This document shows, piece by piece, positions 26,960 through 39,575 of a DNA stretch of 64,000 nucleotides (positions are counted from its first letter, which is position 1; every line of letters begins with the position of its first letter). Source of the stretch: Lithospermum erythrorhizon (taxonomy: Eukaryota; Streptophyta; Magnoliopsida; Boraginales; Boraginaceae); contig JADFUC010001333.1 of NCBI GenBank assembly GCA_019722365.1, forward strand, positions 1,013,222 to 1,077,221, read 5' to 3'. The notes below the pieces were generated by a model. The model saw nothing but the letters and a program-made list of their open reading frames with translations, was not told where the DNA came from and ran no database searches. A program made the position numbers and the translations under genes.

Positions 26960-28790
26960 AGAAGCTCGATTTAGCCTTAATGGTTTATGTTTTATGTTTA
27001 TATGACATATGTTTAGCCCATCTGTCTTTACCTATTGTCTTACGACATTTGGACTATATTTGTGTTAGTGCATCTTGTGTTTATTTGCGGTTATATACGC
27101 TTTTTCTATTTCTTGGATATTTCACGCTTTTTCTATTCTTGGTGGTATATATTTGGATGTGTGATATGAGTTCTCAAAATATTTGTCACGGAAAACTTTT
27201 ACCCAAAGGGAATTTGTTAGTGCATGAAATTATTACTCATGTCGAAGACCAAGCTATCTACAACAGAGATGATAACCTTTCTGTGACTCGAGGCATAGTG
27301 TATCTTTCAAAGGAATTTTGTTTCCATTATAAAGGAGATCTCGGTGGGCATAGTTTGATTAATGAAAAATACAATACACAGTGATCAGCTAGAAGATACA
27401 CATGTCTCAAATAAAAAGAAGAAAGGACGATTGCATTTTAATATATTTCTGAGATGAAAATTTTTTGTTTATGATAATATTTATGTAAACTTGTTTATGA
27501 CTATATAAAAGGCCTGTCTGGACACAAAAGATAAGCAAAAACAAGAGATTTATGTATTGCATTTTGTGAAACCATAAGATTGGTGTTCATTTGTAGGTAG
27601 ATATGCGGTGTTCTAAGCTCCTTTAGGTGTACAACTATTGTTAACATGACTTGATTACTGACCGGTCGCGCTTGTAGTAATTATTAGCGTGAACTGACAC
27701 GTATTAGGGATAGTAGTATGTAGTGGAGGATAGGTATATTGAAGTCGGGGCTTCGGACTTATACATTCGAGATAGAGGTAGAATAGAAGCAGAAGAATAG
27801 AGCATTCACATAAAATCCTTATTTAGCAATTCTATCATGAGTGGAATCGCCGTTGGGCGGGTTGCCCCCAAGCGTGGGTGCATGTTACCTTTGGCCAGGT
27901 TACCCAGTTGTTGTGTTTTACTTTTGGGACGATTTACTTTTTAGTCGAAATCGGCCTTAGAGTTGTTGGCAGTTGTACTAACAAGCCCGGTCATCGTAGT
28001 AGTGCACTTTTCGGTAAAGAAAAATGGTTTTTAATGAATTTGTAAGTAATATAATAAGTATTATGTTGATAATCATTGCATATATTATTAAATATTATAA
28101 TAGAAAATATTTATAAACATTATTCATATAATGGATGGAATTGAGCTATAACTTTCGACTATTTATATATAGCTTAAAACTTCTTACGAATATTGTCGGC
28201 GTGAATATTTTAATATTTATATTTATAATGTCTATAATACTTAATTTATAACTAATTATCAATAAAATATATTTATTATATATGGAATAATTAGAATTAA
28301 AATAAAAAATTAATTGTATGTCGTGTTAGGGTTTTAAGCGTCGGTTTGGCGTTAGTAGGGTTAGCGTGATCGAGAGCCGAGTTTGGCTTGAGTGCAAATT
28401 AATTCAATAATAGCCATAGACCCAGGCAAAAAACCCTCCCCATCCTTCCCCATCGACTCGAATCTGAGTATGTTTGATATTGTTATGTTCAATTATTTTT
28501 AGTATATTGATTATATTCAATTATCCTTCAATTATTATTATTTCTTAAATTGGTAATCATTGTTATTAATTCAATAATTGATTATGATTAGATGGCATTA
28601 ATGATAAATAATAGTGGTTATCTAACCTTTATGATAATTATAATTGAACGTTTCATCCCTTATGTGGTAATTTATTAATTTTAAGTTTGTACTTTGTTAA
28701 ACAATTTTGAAGTTAAGTACTTATTAATTTTATGTATTATACTTGATTAAAAAGTAACTTCGTATGTATTTAAAGAAGGCGAACATCGAG
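26960..28790 (+). other. Internal CACTA region of unknown content
   Basis: One plus-strand open frame (26,980-27,384, 134 codons) begins in a hydrophobic Leu/Phe-rich stretch and ends in a polar part (residues about 80-134, including HYKGDLGGHSLINEK). I do not recognise it, and the first half looks like translated low-complexity DNA. The interval 27,640-28,020 is more G+C-rich and without a long frame; 28,020-28,790 is AT-rich with a GGCGTTAG patch near 28,350. Confidence 0.3.
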
Positions 28791-28794
28791 CTCG

Positions 28795-31760
28795 AAAGGA
28801 TAACGTAGATTGAGAGAGTGTTGGGAATTCTCATTTTGGGATGACCGTACGCTTGCGGAGACCGTTCAGGGCGTCAAGAATTGGTCTTAAGCGATGGAGT
28901 GGCATGATTTTGCAATATCGTGGCATGGGTTTGACCGATCAAATGGTGTTAGAATTGATCTTGAGCGTAGTCATATATGTTCCAAGTAATGGATTTAACT
29001 TTTAATCAAGCGTCTTTGACCAAAATAAAGGGAGAGAGAACATTCGAAGGATTTCTATGAGACAAAAAGATTGTTGAGTCCTTTGTTCTTGCCTAAACAA
29101 AAATTCATGTTTGTGCGAATAATTAAGTGTTGTTTTAAAGAGGATGAGCAGTTGGAGGTATGTTGGTTTATTGGAAAGAGTAGGTAAGGATGGAAGCAGA
29201 CAAATGGCAGGTTAAGAGATTTTGGTATACATAATGTTAGCCCACTGGAAACTTAGCGATTATATGTGTAAGGAGGCAGCACGACATGACATGTGTTATC
29301 AGGACTGAAACAGGATGTTGGGTAGATGATCTTGAGGATGGAGGCGGCTTGGAAGCATTTTGATCGACATATCAGTTACTATTGAGCAAGAAATGTTATC
29401 GATTTCTATTTTGATCGTTTAGTCCTTTTTGGCAAGTTTGGACACAATATTCACATTGGCAGTTATTATACGTATGTACAATTTACCACGAGTTCGCATG
29501 AAGGAGCCATATATGTTAACATCCACGATTATGCAGGACGAAAAATTCATGGAGATATAGATGTTTTTCCGACCCTTCGTTGATGAGTTGAAGAAGAAAG
29601 CGTATCTTGGTGTGAAGAACATTCGATGCGTCGAGGATCAAAATTTGACATCTTGAATTCTTTGATGTGGGCGATTAGCGATTTTCACTGCGTACGACAT
29701 GTTATCTAGTTGGAAGGCGCAAATGGTAAGTTATCTTGTCCGTATTGTATGGGCATAGTAAAGCTTTTACCCGACTCTGGTCGAATTTTCATGGTTTGAT
29801 TACCATTGTCCTTTTCTTCTGGCTAGAATCGGTTTAGGATGCAAAAGAAATGCATTTTTCGGAGGATGGCTTGTCGGTAATGCCAGCAAAAACTGATGGT
29901 GAAAAGCAGTTACTGTTGTAATGGATGTTTAGGAAAAAGCGAAGACTATGAGCGAGCAAGAGTTGACCTGAATGTTCCTGACCCCGGAAGATGCATATGC
30001 GGGCATTAGGTAGGAGGAGGCCGAAACCAAAAAGCTTTGTATACATTAACCACACGGCAGAGAAAGCAGTTCGGGGAAATGGTTAGCGTCTCAATTACGA
30101 TGGATCTTGGCTTCAAACATTATTCTGCGGATGCGCGGTAAGCTTCAGTGGTGAAAAGTCACGATGTGCATATTATTGTCTGAAATTACTCTATAATAGC
30201 TTTGTCATGTCTGTCCCGTTGAGATATGGAAAACCATAAGGCTGGTGTTATTTCTTTTAAGCGATATTTGACGATAACTCTTAATAATACAAGGCGTGTG
30301 AGCTCCCACGTAATATTGTTGAATAATTTACAAGATGAGACAATATTTCCACAGTATTGTTTGATGATGTGATGGAGCACTACATTACATTTGTCTTATG
30401 AGCGTTGAATGGAATGCAAATGCAGTATAGATGAATGTACCCACGTTTAAATTAGGTAGTGTTGACTTTATTAATATATATGTTCAATAATGGTTTATAT
30501 ATTTAATTATTTAACTAACCTTCTAAATGTTTGCTTGTAGATTCTTGGGGATTGAAGAAGAAATGAGTAAAGGCAAAGGCAACACGTGTTGAATGAGTCG
30601 ATATCGCATTAGGTCAGTTTCAAACTTTTGTTGATGTACTTTGAGGAAGGAATTGAAACAGGCTTAAATCGTCTGCAGGAGCCACGATGTACCAAATGAA
30701 CGGAGAAGACACAACTACTTTGCCAGGTGTTTAGATTGCGGAGAACACGTTTGAAATAAGCATCGACATTTTATGATTCGCGAACAATACACGACCTTCA
30801 TTCGTATAGTTTATGCGGCGCCGAGAAATACATGAATACCTTGGTAAGTGTATATTTAATGTTCACATAAATGAATTTGTATATAATTATAATAGTTAAC
30901 TAAACAAATAACTATATTGGAGGATGTGCTATAATTTGGATTTGAAGAGTTCTGGCTGAGTTGGCCGGAGGAGCAGGATAAATCACGAAGTGAGCAAAAT
31001 TTCTACATGATTTCACAACTATACTCTGAAATAACATGTAGGCTTGTTGCATACTTGGAGGAATAACATGAAGTGGTCAGAATTCAAAAGTTAAAGCCTT
31101 GATGCAGGGCTGTGCATTGATAAGATTTTCACTTTGTGTGATAGGTAGGGTGATCGTAACATGAGCACTTCTGATGGCGGAGTTTGTGTCAAAGATTCCT
31201 ACTACGATGATGACTGACGCGTTGATTGTTATGGGGCCATAAAGAGATTTGGGAATTGTCAAATGCGACTCGTCTGCGATAAATTGTACTCTTGAGTATT
31301 ATTGGTTTTTGGCAATTGCTTGGTGGATCGCGAGATCACGTCAGAGGAATGAACTTATTCAAATCAAACACAAAGGAGGCCTACAAACCCACTTTTATCC
31401 TGGCATCCTGAGCGCTGACAAGTATATTATCTTTTGTTACATCTCGGCGAGTAGAGGCGTAGAAGTGGTGTGTTCTTGATGAAAACAAATGCTAGAAGCT
31501 TTGGTTGATTGGACTCGTATACGAGAAATGTTGATGTTAGCTTTAAATACTAAAGATATCTTCGAGAGGATCAACAACCTCCTGATCGGTTCTTGTTGAT
31601 CCGTATTCGGCGATGTTGGCATCGTTGAAGAGGGATGTTTGAATTTGTTGAAGATGATGCGGGGCAACGATGATGATTAGCGAGAGTGCGAGTCGGACTA
31701 CCCGGATAATGATAATGACTAAGAGGAAAGCTATTTTTGGGAACAATACTGTGGCGGAAA
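28795..31760 (+). pseudogene. tnp2-type CACTA transposase, inactive
   Basis: Plus-strand fragments in changing frames match the conserved order of plant tnp2 transposases. Seen: YNLP..RMKEPYM near 29,480-29,530; DVFFRPFVDELKK near 29,560-29,600; a region read as W-I-S-D-F..YDMLS..W then C-P-Y-C near 29,665-29,750; SWFDYHCPFL near 29,790-29,820; then the DUF4218-type signature FDDVMEHYITF with MQYR.MYP near 30,355-30,445. The downstream part to 31,760 is weaker. tnp2 normally cuts and joins the CACTA ends in the nucleus. Here stops and frame shifts occur every few tens of codons, so no protein can be made. Apparent introns lie near 30,450-30,540 and 30,845-30,920. This is a decayed gene, not a host gene. 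Confidence 0.8.
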
Positions 31761-32864
31761 ACCTCGAGGAAGACTATTAGGATCGAATGTTTTAATTTTC
31801 AAGTTTTTTCATGTAATAATTCACGAGTTTGTATTAAACCGTATAGTTGCAAAAATGTAATAAAATCGTTTTTTTCTTTGTTGTGTGTTCAATGTTGTTG
31901 TGTTTGGATGTTTTTATTGATTGCAGTTGTGTAAGTTGTAAAAATCAGATTTTTTTTTTTAATGATGTCTTAATATAATGATCTTAGCATCAGTTTGGCG
32001 TCGGGCTACTTAGAATTTTCGAGATTCCCTCTAAATTATAAGTGTTGGAAATTTAAATATTTTATTTTCGTCACGTCGGTATCATATCGGGTAGTGTCGG
32101 TCCACACTTCATTTTAGGAATTATTAATGTTTGTATTGTGCTTTGATCATGATAATTATGTTTGTTATGTTGTGTAGGGAGAATAGTCAAATTTAAAATA
32201 AAAAGTCATTTTTATATTCTTTGATATTTGTGTTATTATTTGTTGTCGATGTTTATTATTAATGTATGTTTATATTGTTTTGTGTTATATTTGAATTATT
32301 GTTTGTGTTTATATGTTTTGGGTATTGTTTGATGTTTGAGGTATTATTTGTGTTGATGTATGGGTATTGTTTGATTTTTGGTATTGCGATCAGTTACACC
32401 AAATATTTACTGGCCTTAGGATCACGTCTTCTTTTTCAAATTTTATAATCATGGCGCTTGATGAATATCCACATCGAGAACTAAACCATTATATCGATAT
32501 TAATTCGATCGTCGAGCAAATATTTATCCGTCTTGGAGTCGATATATAAATAATAATAATAGAAATTAAATAAAATTTCATCGATGCAGCTAGATGGGGT
32601 TAAAAATAAAATTAAAAATATCATGAAAGCGTCGGATTGAAATTAATTAATAAATTAATTAATTAATTAATTAAAATATGAAATATAGCGTCGAGGCGTC
32701 GGGTTTTAAATTAATCAAAAATAAAAAACAAGCGTCGAGGTTAGCCCCGAGCCCAAATGGGCCAGTGATTACCACTTTGTTAGCCTCGGTGTAGCGTCGG
32801 AAATTGGCGTTGGGTTTCTTGACGCCAGCCAGATAAATGACGAGGCGTCGGTCGGGCGCTCGCG

Positions 32865-33302
32865 TTGTCATGTTACATAGTAGTTATGGTATTTGAGGTA
32901 GGGCCTCGGTACATTTATGCGAGTTTATATTTTATAACCATAATGAAAGTAATAATGTTACTCACTGATAATTTTTATCTTGAGAACGATGACAACATTC
33001 TTATGGTAAAATGTCATTTCGGGCCGAGATCGAGCGAAGTCGAAAAATCCTTCAAAATACGGCATAAAGAAAATGCTTGGTTGTCTTCACTTGATGTTGG
33101 AAAATCATATGGTAAATCTCAGGTTAGTGGTTCTAATGGATGTGTTCAACAAGCTTTTTTGTATAATAGAGTTTTAGACTTTTGGTCCAAGAATCCTAAA
33201 GTGGATATAATGGAGGTTGATTCTTTTAATTCTCTTGATGATTTTATTCATAAAGCAAAAGATGGATCTTTGATATTTACGGTGAATCGCTGGTGTCTTT
33301 GA
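32865..33302 (+). CDS. Unidentified open reading frame, 145 codons
   Basis: An open frame starts at the proposed right end of the CACTA element and ends at 33,302. The first 45 codons overlap the transposon end and are probably not coding. Codons about 46-145 look more protein-like (for example KSYGKSQVSGSNGCVQQAFL and SLDDFIHKAKDGSLIF). Shorter coding-like fragments follow in other frames at about 33,425-33,515 (GFVFDLVEYVYEEN) and 33,655-33,790 (DLVYDWQKSLIHLLKPFWNE). The pattern suggests a broken gene or unclassified transposon protein. I recognise no family and cannot assign a function. Confidence 0.25.
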   Translation: MSCYIVVMVFEVGPRYIYASLYFITIMKVIMLLTDNFYLENDDNILMVKCHFGPRSSEVEKSFKIRHKENAWLSSLDVGKSYGKSQVSGSNGCVQQAFLYNRVLDFWSKNPKVDIMEVDSFNSLDDFIHKAKDGSLIFTVNRWCL

Positions 33303-36300
33303 AGCGTCAAAGATGAACCAAGAGTTGAATTATTCCTTTTATTTTTAAGATATTGATTTGTCAAAGAGGTAAGCTTTAAGCGGTTTACGTTTTATAAATA
33401 ATAATTTGATATAAAATCTAAAGATGGAGGATTCGTGTTTGATTTGGTGGAATATGTTTATGAGGAGAATGACAGGAGGAACCTAACAAAAAGATTAAAA
33501 GTTGATTTGTTTTTACTGCTGCAATGATATTTCACATTAGATCTAATTCACAATGGCTTTATCGGACTTTGAAGATTCTCTTGAAAGGTCTTGTGAATTT
33601 TCTCAGATCTAGATGTCTCACTTGGTTCTTGTCTTGATAGTCTTATCGGAGAATCTAACTATTTGATTGCGGATCTTGTTTATGATTGGCAAAAGTCATT
33701 AATTCATCTCCTTAAACCTTTTTGGAATGAGACTCTCAATGTTAGTTTCACGGCTACTAAGATTTCCTACCCTGATCCCCTAACTTTGATTAGTATCTAC
33801 AGGTCGGTGTTCTTACTCTGATAGATTGAATTTATCCACAAATGATGAGTCCGACAATTTATTGGTTAGAGATTTGCCATGATTCAAAAGTGTTTGGTGG
33901 TTGGAATAAGCCAGTTGGTGGTTTAGTTCTGCTTCTAGGGGTATTTTCTTTGCATGTTTGTGATTATCTTTATGATATATTTAAATATGAATCGAAATGA
34001 TGCAAACTCAAGTTATACAGGGGATAGGCGAAAGCAACGTTGAGAATGATAGATGTGGAGCGTTGCAGCCCAGTGATGAATTGACAAATCCTAGCATCGG
34101 TGATCGGATATTATGGTAAAGGCTGAATGGTGTTTTCCTTTTGATCATTAGAAATTTTAAAGTGGCATTATCATGTTTCAACTATTGGTAAATATGGAAA
34201 GCTTTAGCGAGAATATCCGCTAGGATTCAGGGAGCAAATGACCTGTGCGTCTGTTATTCTTGCTTTTACAAAGAATAATGTCATTAGGAATCAATGGGAA
34301 TGGATCAGTCTTTTTTATATTTATAATGGTATTAGTAAAATATGTTATCAACACAGTTGTTGTTGTTTCGATATGACGTTAACTGTAATAATTATATCGG
34401 ATTGAATAACCGAAGAAATTTGGATCAGTTTGACGTTGTAGGATTTGAGGATGGCTGACATCTCGGGTCTTTTTAACCAGATGTTCCATATGTCAGAGAA
34501 GAAGTAAATCTAACGCATGAATCGAGATTTGTCTCAAGATCTTTGACAAGTTTGACTCTCTCTTTCTCCTATAATTGTTTGATTTTGTGTGTGTATTTTT
34601 AATTTTGTGTGTTTGATTCTTTATAAATGTCCTAAAAATTCTTGATGATTGTTTCTTTCTGGTAGAATTTCTACTAAAATTTTCTTTAATAGTAGGATCA
34701 ATTTCGACATTGTTGTTAAAAATTTTGGGTTTTTCTTTGTGGCACCGACCAGCCCAGAACATTCTTGGCGTCGTTTGCTCGTGGCAAAAACGGTTGCCCG
34801 TTTAATTTACTTTTCTACGATTGATTTAATGCCAAACAACGTAAAAAATTTGGAATTTTCACATTTTAGACCAAAGAGGCATTGCATCTCATGCACTCTG
34901 CCATGTCAAATACGGTTGCCCGTTTCATTACTTTTTGCGGTCGTCTGGTGGACAAAATTAAAAATTAAAATTTCAATGTACCGACCAAGAAAATTACACA
35001 TCTCTTACATTCATGTCAAAAACGATGATTCTCATTCGTCTCTTTTTTCTTTGAACTATCATCATGAGTTTTTTATAAATTTATTCAATACTTGGACACA
35101 AGTTAATTTTAATCATGAGTTAATATTTTCTGTTAGTTCTCTTGGAATTTACAGGATTCGGATGGCTTTTATAATTTTTGAAGGGGCTTCAGATGCAGAA
35201 GTCTTTACTCTCGAATGTTGCAATGGGTTATTTTTATTTTCAATCGTGTTTAGTATTTTTTATAATGAGTTTTTGTATGTTGAAATTCTAGCTACTATTT
35301 TGAATTGTCTGTAATTTTAAATATTATCTATAAAGAAAAAAAAAAGCTACTCCAAACAAGTATGAGCTAATATATGGCTCTACCTAAAGTTTTACTTATA
35401 ATAGAAAGGTGGTAATCAAGTTAAAATCATTCTTAAGTTCATTCGAGTTTTATGATTTGGCAATATAATATGGCCAATCAAGTTATTTCCGATAATGACT
35501 CTTATTTTCTCCACTTGTCGTCCAGACGTCCACGTACTTGCAAAAGTAGATAGTTTAAATAAATTAATGGATGCCGATTGTCGATCGTTAGCAAAAAAAA
35601 AAAATTGTTTAGATTATAATTGATAAGTTTCTTTATGATGGCATTTTATCCGAGTTAAAAATACTCTTTTTTCTCCTAATATTTTTATTTTTATTGGTTA
35701 TGTTTTATCTCTTCTTGGAAATAATAAATCAATTATTATTTAAATAAAATATTTTTGAACTAAATGAATAATTAAATTGAAATGGAAGGAGTATCTAATT
35801 ATGTTTAAAAATAGTCCACTTGAAATGAGACCTTGTGGCCGAACATTGGTCAACGCAATCATCGATTCATCATATGTATAATCATGAGTCATGACATATA
35901 TAAAAAAACCATACTATATATTGAAAGGTACATTAATTGTCTTGATGATAGGTTCTAGGAAAGTACTACCACATCATTCTTCATAAGAAGGCAGTGACCT
36001 AAAAATATTGAATGAATGAATTTTTGGCTTATTAGGATTATATTTGTTCGTTGTTGCTAAATCCTTTTCTTTAATTTATAAAATAAAAATACTATTATAT
36101 GAAATGTTCTTTGAGAAAGGCGTGAACCCAATAGAATTGTATGAAATTTCACCACTAGATCAAGGGAGTCAATTGATTTAGTTATTAATGAGTTTCGATT
36201 TGGTTCGAGTTAGTGATATGTTGTAAATTTAATCTATAATAATATACACATGTTACATTTTGGTCCATAAATAGACAAAACCGTTAATTATTAACACGCC

Positions 36301-36333
36301 TTAGACAAGCTTCAGCATCTCTAACTCAAAGAA
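33303..36333. other. Intergenic, repeat-rich DNA without an assigned gene
   Basis: A 221-codon plus-strand frame (34,649-35,314) exists but is Phe/Ile/Leu-rich with no recognisable domain, and its middle is made of an internal repeat, so I do not call it a gene. A MITE-like end (gaaatggaaggagtatc) lies near 35,780-35,796. The last 100 bases before 36,334 would include the leader of the next gene; ataaataga near 36,267 could serve as a TATA element. Confidence 0.4.
34742..35030. repeat. Degenerate tandem repeat, units of about 120-130 bp
   Basis: The phrase acggttgcccgttt occurs near 34,791 and 34,911, and a third variant, tcaaaaacgatgattctcattcg, near 35,015. The phrases accgaccag/accgaccaag occur near 34,745 and 34,980. 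The units are strongly diverged. Confidence 0.5.
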
Positions 36334-37812
36334 ATGGCCACTGCAAGAAATGGTAACTGGAGCACAACTGCTCTTCTTGTCATTGATATGCAGGTGTTTC
36401 TCCACTTAACTAATCATCTCTTGATCCATTATACTCTAATCTTCATATTATTTGACTCTTTTTTTAGTTTTGTTAGAATGATTTCATATTAGCGGGTGCT
36501 CCTATGTTAGTCAAAGGTGGTGAGGCAATTGTTCCAAATGTTATTAAGGCTGTTGAGGTTGCAAGAACTCGTCGCATTCCTATTATTTGGGTACCCTTTT
36601 AACTCCTCTGTTTCTTCTTTTCTTGATTTTTTCATTCATTGGTTTTTATCTCACTTGTATCATTTGATAGTGTTCTTCTTATTTGCATAACCAAAGTTGT
36701 TTATCTAATTATGAAGCAATTAACTATTTGGTTATACGATTAAAGGATACTAAACGTTTAGTTTGCTATTATCTTAATTGAATTGTTACATGGTATCATC
36801 TGAATTGTCTTTCAAGTGTTTGAATTTCATCATTGGGACTTGCTGAAGTGAAAATAATTAGCTTATATCTTGAATTATTGTAGATGATTGATCATTTGTT
36901 GGCAATGTTGGAATTTCATATATGATATTGGATAGAGGGTGCGGATTTAATAAGTTTAGTATTTGGATGGTTAGGTTGTCCGTGAACATGATCTCTTGGG
37001 AAGGGACGTGGAACTGTTTCGTAGGCATATGTATGCTCCGGGCCAAAGCAAGCCAACTGCTAAGGGTAGTGCGGGGGCAGAGCTAGTGGAAGGGCTTGTG
37101 ATTAAGGAGGGAGATTATAAGTTGGTGAAGACACGGTTCAGTGCCTTCTTTAATACACATCTTCATTCTTATCTTCAGGGCCTTGGGGTTGATAGTTTGG
37201 TGATTACAGGTAATGTGATCTTTTACGTTGTGTCATGTTCCAAGCCTCATGTTAATTCATGTTCATGTCTCCAACGAGTAATTTGATTTGTCGTGGAATG
37301 TGTTTCATCGGATGTTTGTAGGAGTCCAAACTCCAAATTGCATCCGGCAGACTGTCTTTGATGCTGTGGCACTGGATTACCAACATGTTACTGTGATTCA
37401 TGATGCAACTGCAGCTGCAACACCTGAAATACACATCGGTAATCAATCTCAACCACATCCCGTGTGTTCAATTTTTGCATGTTATTTATTCTGTCCAGTA
37501 GGAAGGATTTACATAGTTCGTCAACTAATGAGTTCCAGTTACATAGTTCAATTCTTATTTTTGCCAAATTTTGTCCAAAACTTAAGCCACAAAACATATG
37601 TCCTTTGGCACCAGAACTGCAGTCTTGGACTGATAATCATACATGATCTGTAGTCTATAGTCAGTTTTATAATCTTATGATATTTGCTGTCTAAATTCAG
37701 TTTCTTCCATTCGACAGCCAATATATTCGACATGAAAAATATTGGAGTAGTCTCCATGCCGTTGAAAGAATGGTGTGACTGGACGATGGACGTAGAATCT
37801 GAATCTGAGTGA
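36334..37812 (+). CDS. Nicotinamidase-like isochorismatase-family hydrolase (206 aa)
   Basis: Five exons in phase: 36334-36393, 36477-36590, 36975-37209, 37322-37438, 37718-37812. The protein is one cysteine-hydrolase (isochorismatase) domain. The catalytic triad is visible: Asp18 in LLVIDMQ, Lys110 in VKTRFSAFF, and nucleophile Cys143 in GVQTPNCIRQT. The segment IWVVREHD (57-64) and the C-terminal HDATAAATPEIH also fit. Plant proteins of this type (NIC2/NIC3-like) convert nicotinamide to nicotinate and ammonia in the NAD salvage pathway, in cytosol or nucleus. The length is normal for the family and all key residues are present, so the enzyme is probably active. The start is the first ATG, directly preceding the conserved core. 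It is convergent with the PLAC8 gene; the coding ends are about 400 bases apart. Isochorismatase-like activity on another amide cannot be excluded. Confidence 0.93.
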
Positions 37813-38218
37813 GCAAAAATCTTGCAGGCAAGCTTATTTTCTGTCTTACATATTCGTACTGCCCAGGGGCGTCCAACTACTGTGGTTGTATCTCTAATTA
37901 GAATCTGGTATATACACTGGCTCTCATTGTAACTAAGTGTTGCAAGCTTAATATTTTGTAGTTCAAGCAAATTTGATTCAGAGGCATTGGGACATGTTGA
38001 TGAACACTCAAAATTTCTACCTTTACACTGCTAATTGAATTCATACTCTTAAAACCAAGAACTTCAATTCCTTAATACATAAATCATATAAAAAATACTC
38101 CATATAAGTTACAACTCTGAAAAAATTAAGCACCATAATCAAACAACAATAATAGGGTAATGAGGCTCCCATGATTGATTTACAAATGATGAGAACCACA
38201 ATTCGAGTTTAAGATTGG

Positions 38219-39575
38219 CTATTTAAACATTGTTTGCATAGGTGGAGGAGTACTCATTTGTTGGTTTCCAAGCATCATATGTTGAGCCATAATGCCTTGC
38301 CATCCTGCAGTATGTCAGTTCTATATTATATGGTTTCATTCAATGGGTGGATCTATTACTCGAGCTTTCAGTGTTCGAAATATACTCTAGAAAACTACTC
38401 GTATTATAGATTACTTGACATATTAACTAGAAATGAATATGAATTAGAAATAGTTAGTAACAGTACAAACATATGCAAGAAACTGAAGATGAGGATATAG
38501 TATACCTAGAGCAGGATCAAACCCCCTATTCTTTAGCTCTCTGAATTCTTGGCAAAGAGAACAACATAAGCAAAAGCAATGAGAAAACAAGTCTTCATAA
38601 GGAGCTTCTACCAAACCGAATTTCGCTCTCAGCATTTTCCTGGAGTTGGCTCCCATGACTGCTGGAAAGATTAGCAGTGGCATGGTCAAGAGGTATAGGA
38701 AACTCGACGTGGCACACGCTGCAAACATCGGCAAAATTATTAGCATATATTGTACAATGAATTTTGTATGTAACTATGTACTGTGTAAGTTTGGTAATAG
38801 TGTGTTTAAGCCTTAAGTTTAAGAGACGGAAAGTGAGTACTTGTGTTCCCTGATTGTATCACTTCAGCAAGCTGGCCGAATGTCACACATGGAAAAAGTG
38901 CTGTCATGGTAGCTGAAACAAACAATGGAACAGTTATATTGTTTATACTCAAACAACAAACCAATTCTGAAAAACAATGGAACAGTTATCTTCAAATCGT
39001 TGAAACAAATGAGTTGCCAGCAGCGGATCTTGAACAAACAACGAGGGGCTATAAAGTTTTTAAATCGAAGATGTTGTGCAATTATTGAAAATTTTCAAAA
39101 TTGAGTGGGGAAGGGGGTCGACCTCTTAGTCTCTGATAAGCTTCGCCACTGGAGACATATATCCAATAACAAAATGTTCCTAGGGATTCTGAGAGAAAAT
39201 ACCATTAGTGGGGTCTTCACTGCAGTCAAACAATCCTGTAGTCCAGGGGTTTCCGAGGGGCAGAGACATTCCAGGTGTTTGAGGTGCAAGGCCAAACTGT
39301 TGATTTACTTGACCATTTCCAATCTCCTCTATCTGATCTGGTTGCGGCATTGGAGGAAACGCGGCCACTCCCTCATATTCTCGAGTTCCTTCTTCCGGTT
39401 GGGACACAGGAGGAAATGAAGCAACTCCCTCGTGATGTTTTGGAGTGCCGGTTCCATTAAACTCTCTTGTTTCATGCACTTGAGGGAACGAGGCGACCTT
39501 CTCATCGTGTTGTGGCGTCGTCACCTGGAATACTTCTGGTGTCTTTATGTCTTCACTGGATTTGATTCTACCCAT
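38219..39575 (-). CDS. PLAC8-family protein, PCR/CNR-like, with altered Cys motif (247 aa)
   Basis: Four minus-strand exons in phase: 39575-39203, 38912-38841, 38718-38506, 38304-38219. The N-terminal 115 residues are Pro/Glu/Gln-rich and hold three copies of an EGVASFPP-like motif (near 25-31, 49-56 and 68-75). The PLAC8 domain begins at LFDCSEDPTN (115-124) and continues with LFPCVTFGQLAEV, a hydrophobic segment (about 150-172), then SRKMLRAKFGL, the Cys-rich HCFCLCCSLCQEFRELKNRG, and GFDPALGW. Family members (plant cadmium resistance and cell number regulator proteins) sit in the plasma membrane and affect metal efflux or organ size. The usual CCxxxxCxC cluster is changed: after Asn124 the sequence reads ATMTALFPC, keeping only the last Cys. 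Metal transport may therefore be altered. The C-terminus ends in a Met/Pro/Gln-rich tail. Confidence 0.9.

Larger units (their letters stand above)
23566..32885 (+). mobile_element. Degenerate CACTA (En/Spm) transposon, about 9.3 kb
   Basis: The left end reads tactactagaaaaacggg, one base from the usual CACTACTAGAAAAA end. The proposed right end reads catagtagtt, matching the complement only over about eight bases, so it is weaker. Both flanks carry GCGTC/GGCGTC-rich subterminal repeats: at 23,595-23,710 on the left and 32,680-32,870 on the right. Two plus-strand gene remnants lie inside: an accessory gene (about 24,757-26,610) and a tnp2 transposase (about 28,795-31,760). GGCATC/GGCGTC words also occur internally at 26,855-26,950, 28,330-28,400 and 31,985-32,100, and tagtagtg occurs near 27,995. 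The block could therefore be two nested or tandem CACTA copies. Frequent stops show it is not autonomous now. No 3-bp target duplication could be confirmed. Confidence 0.7.
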
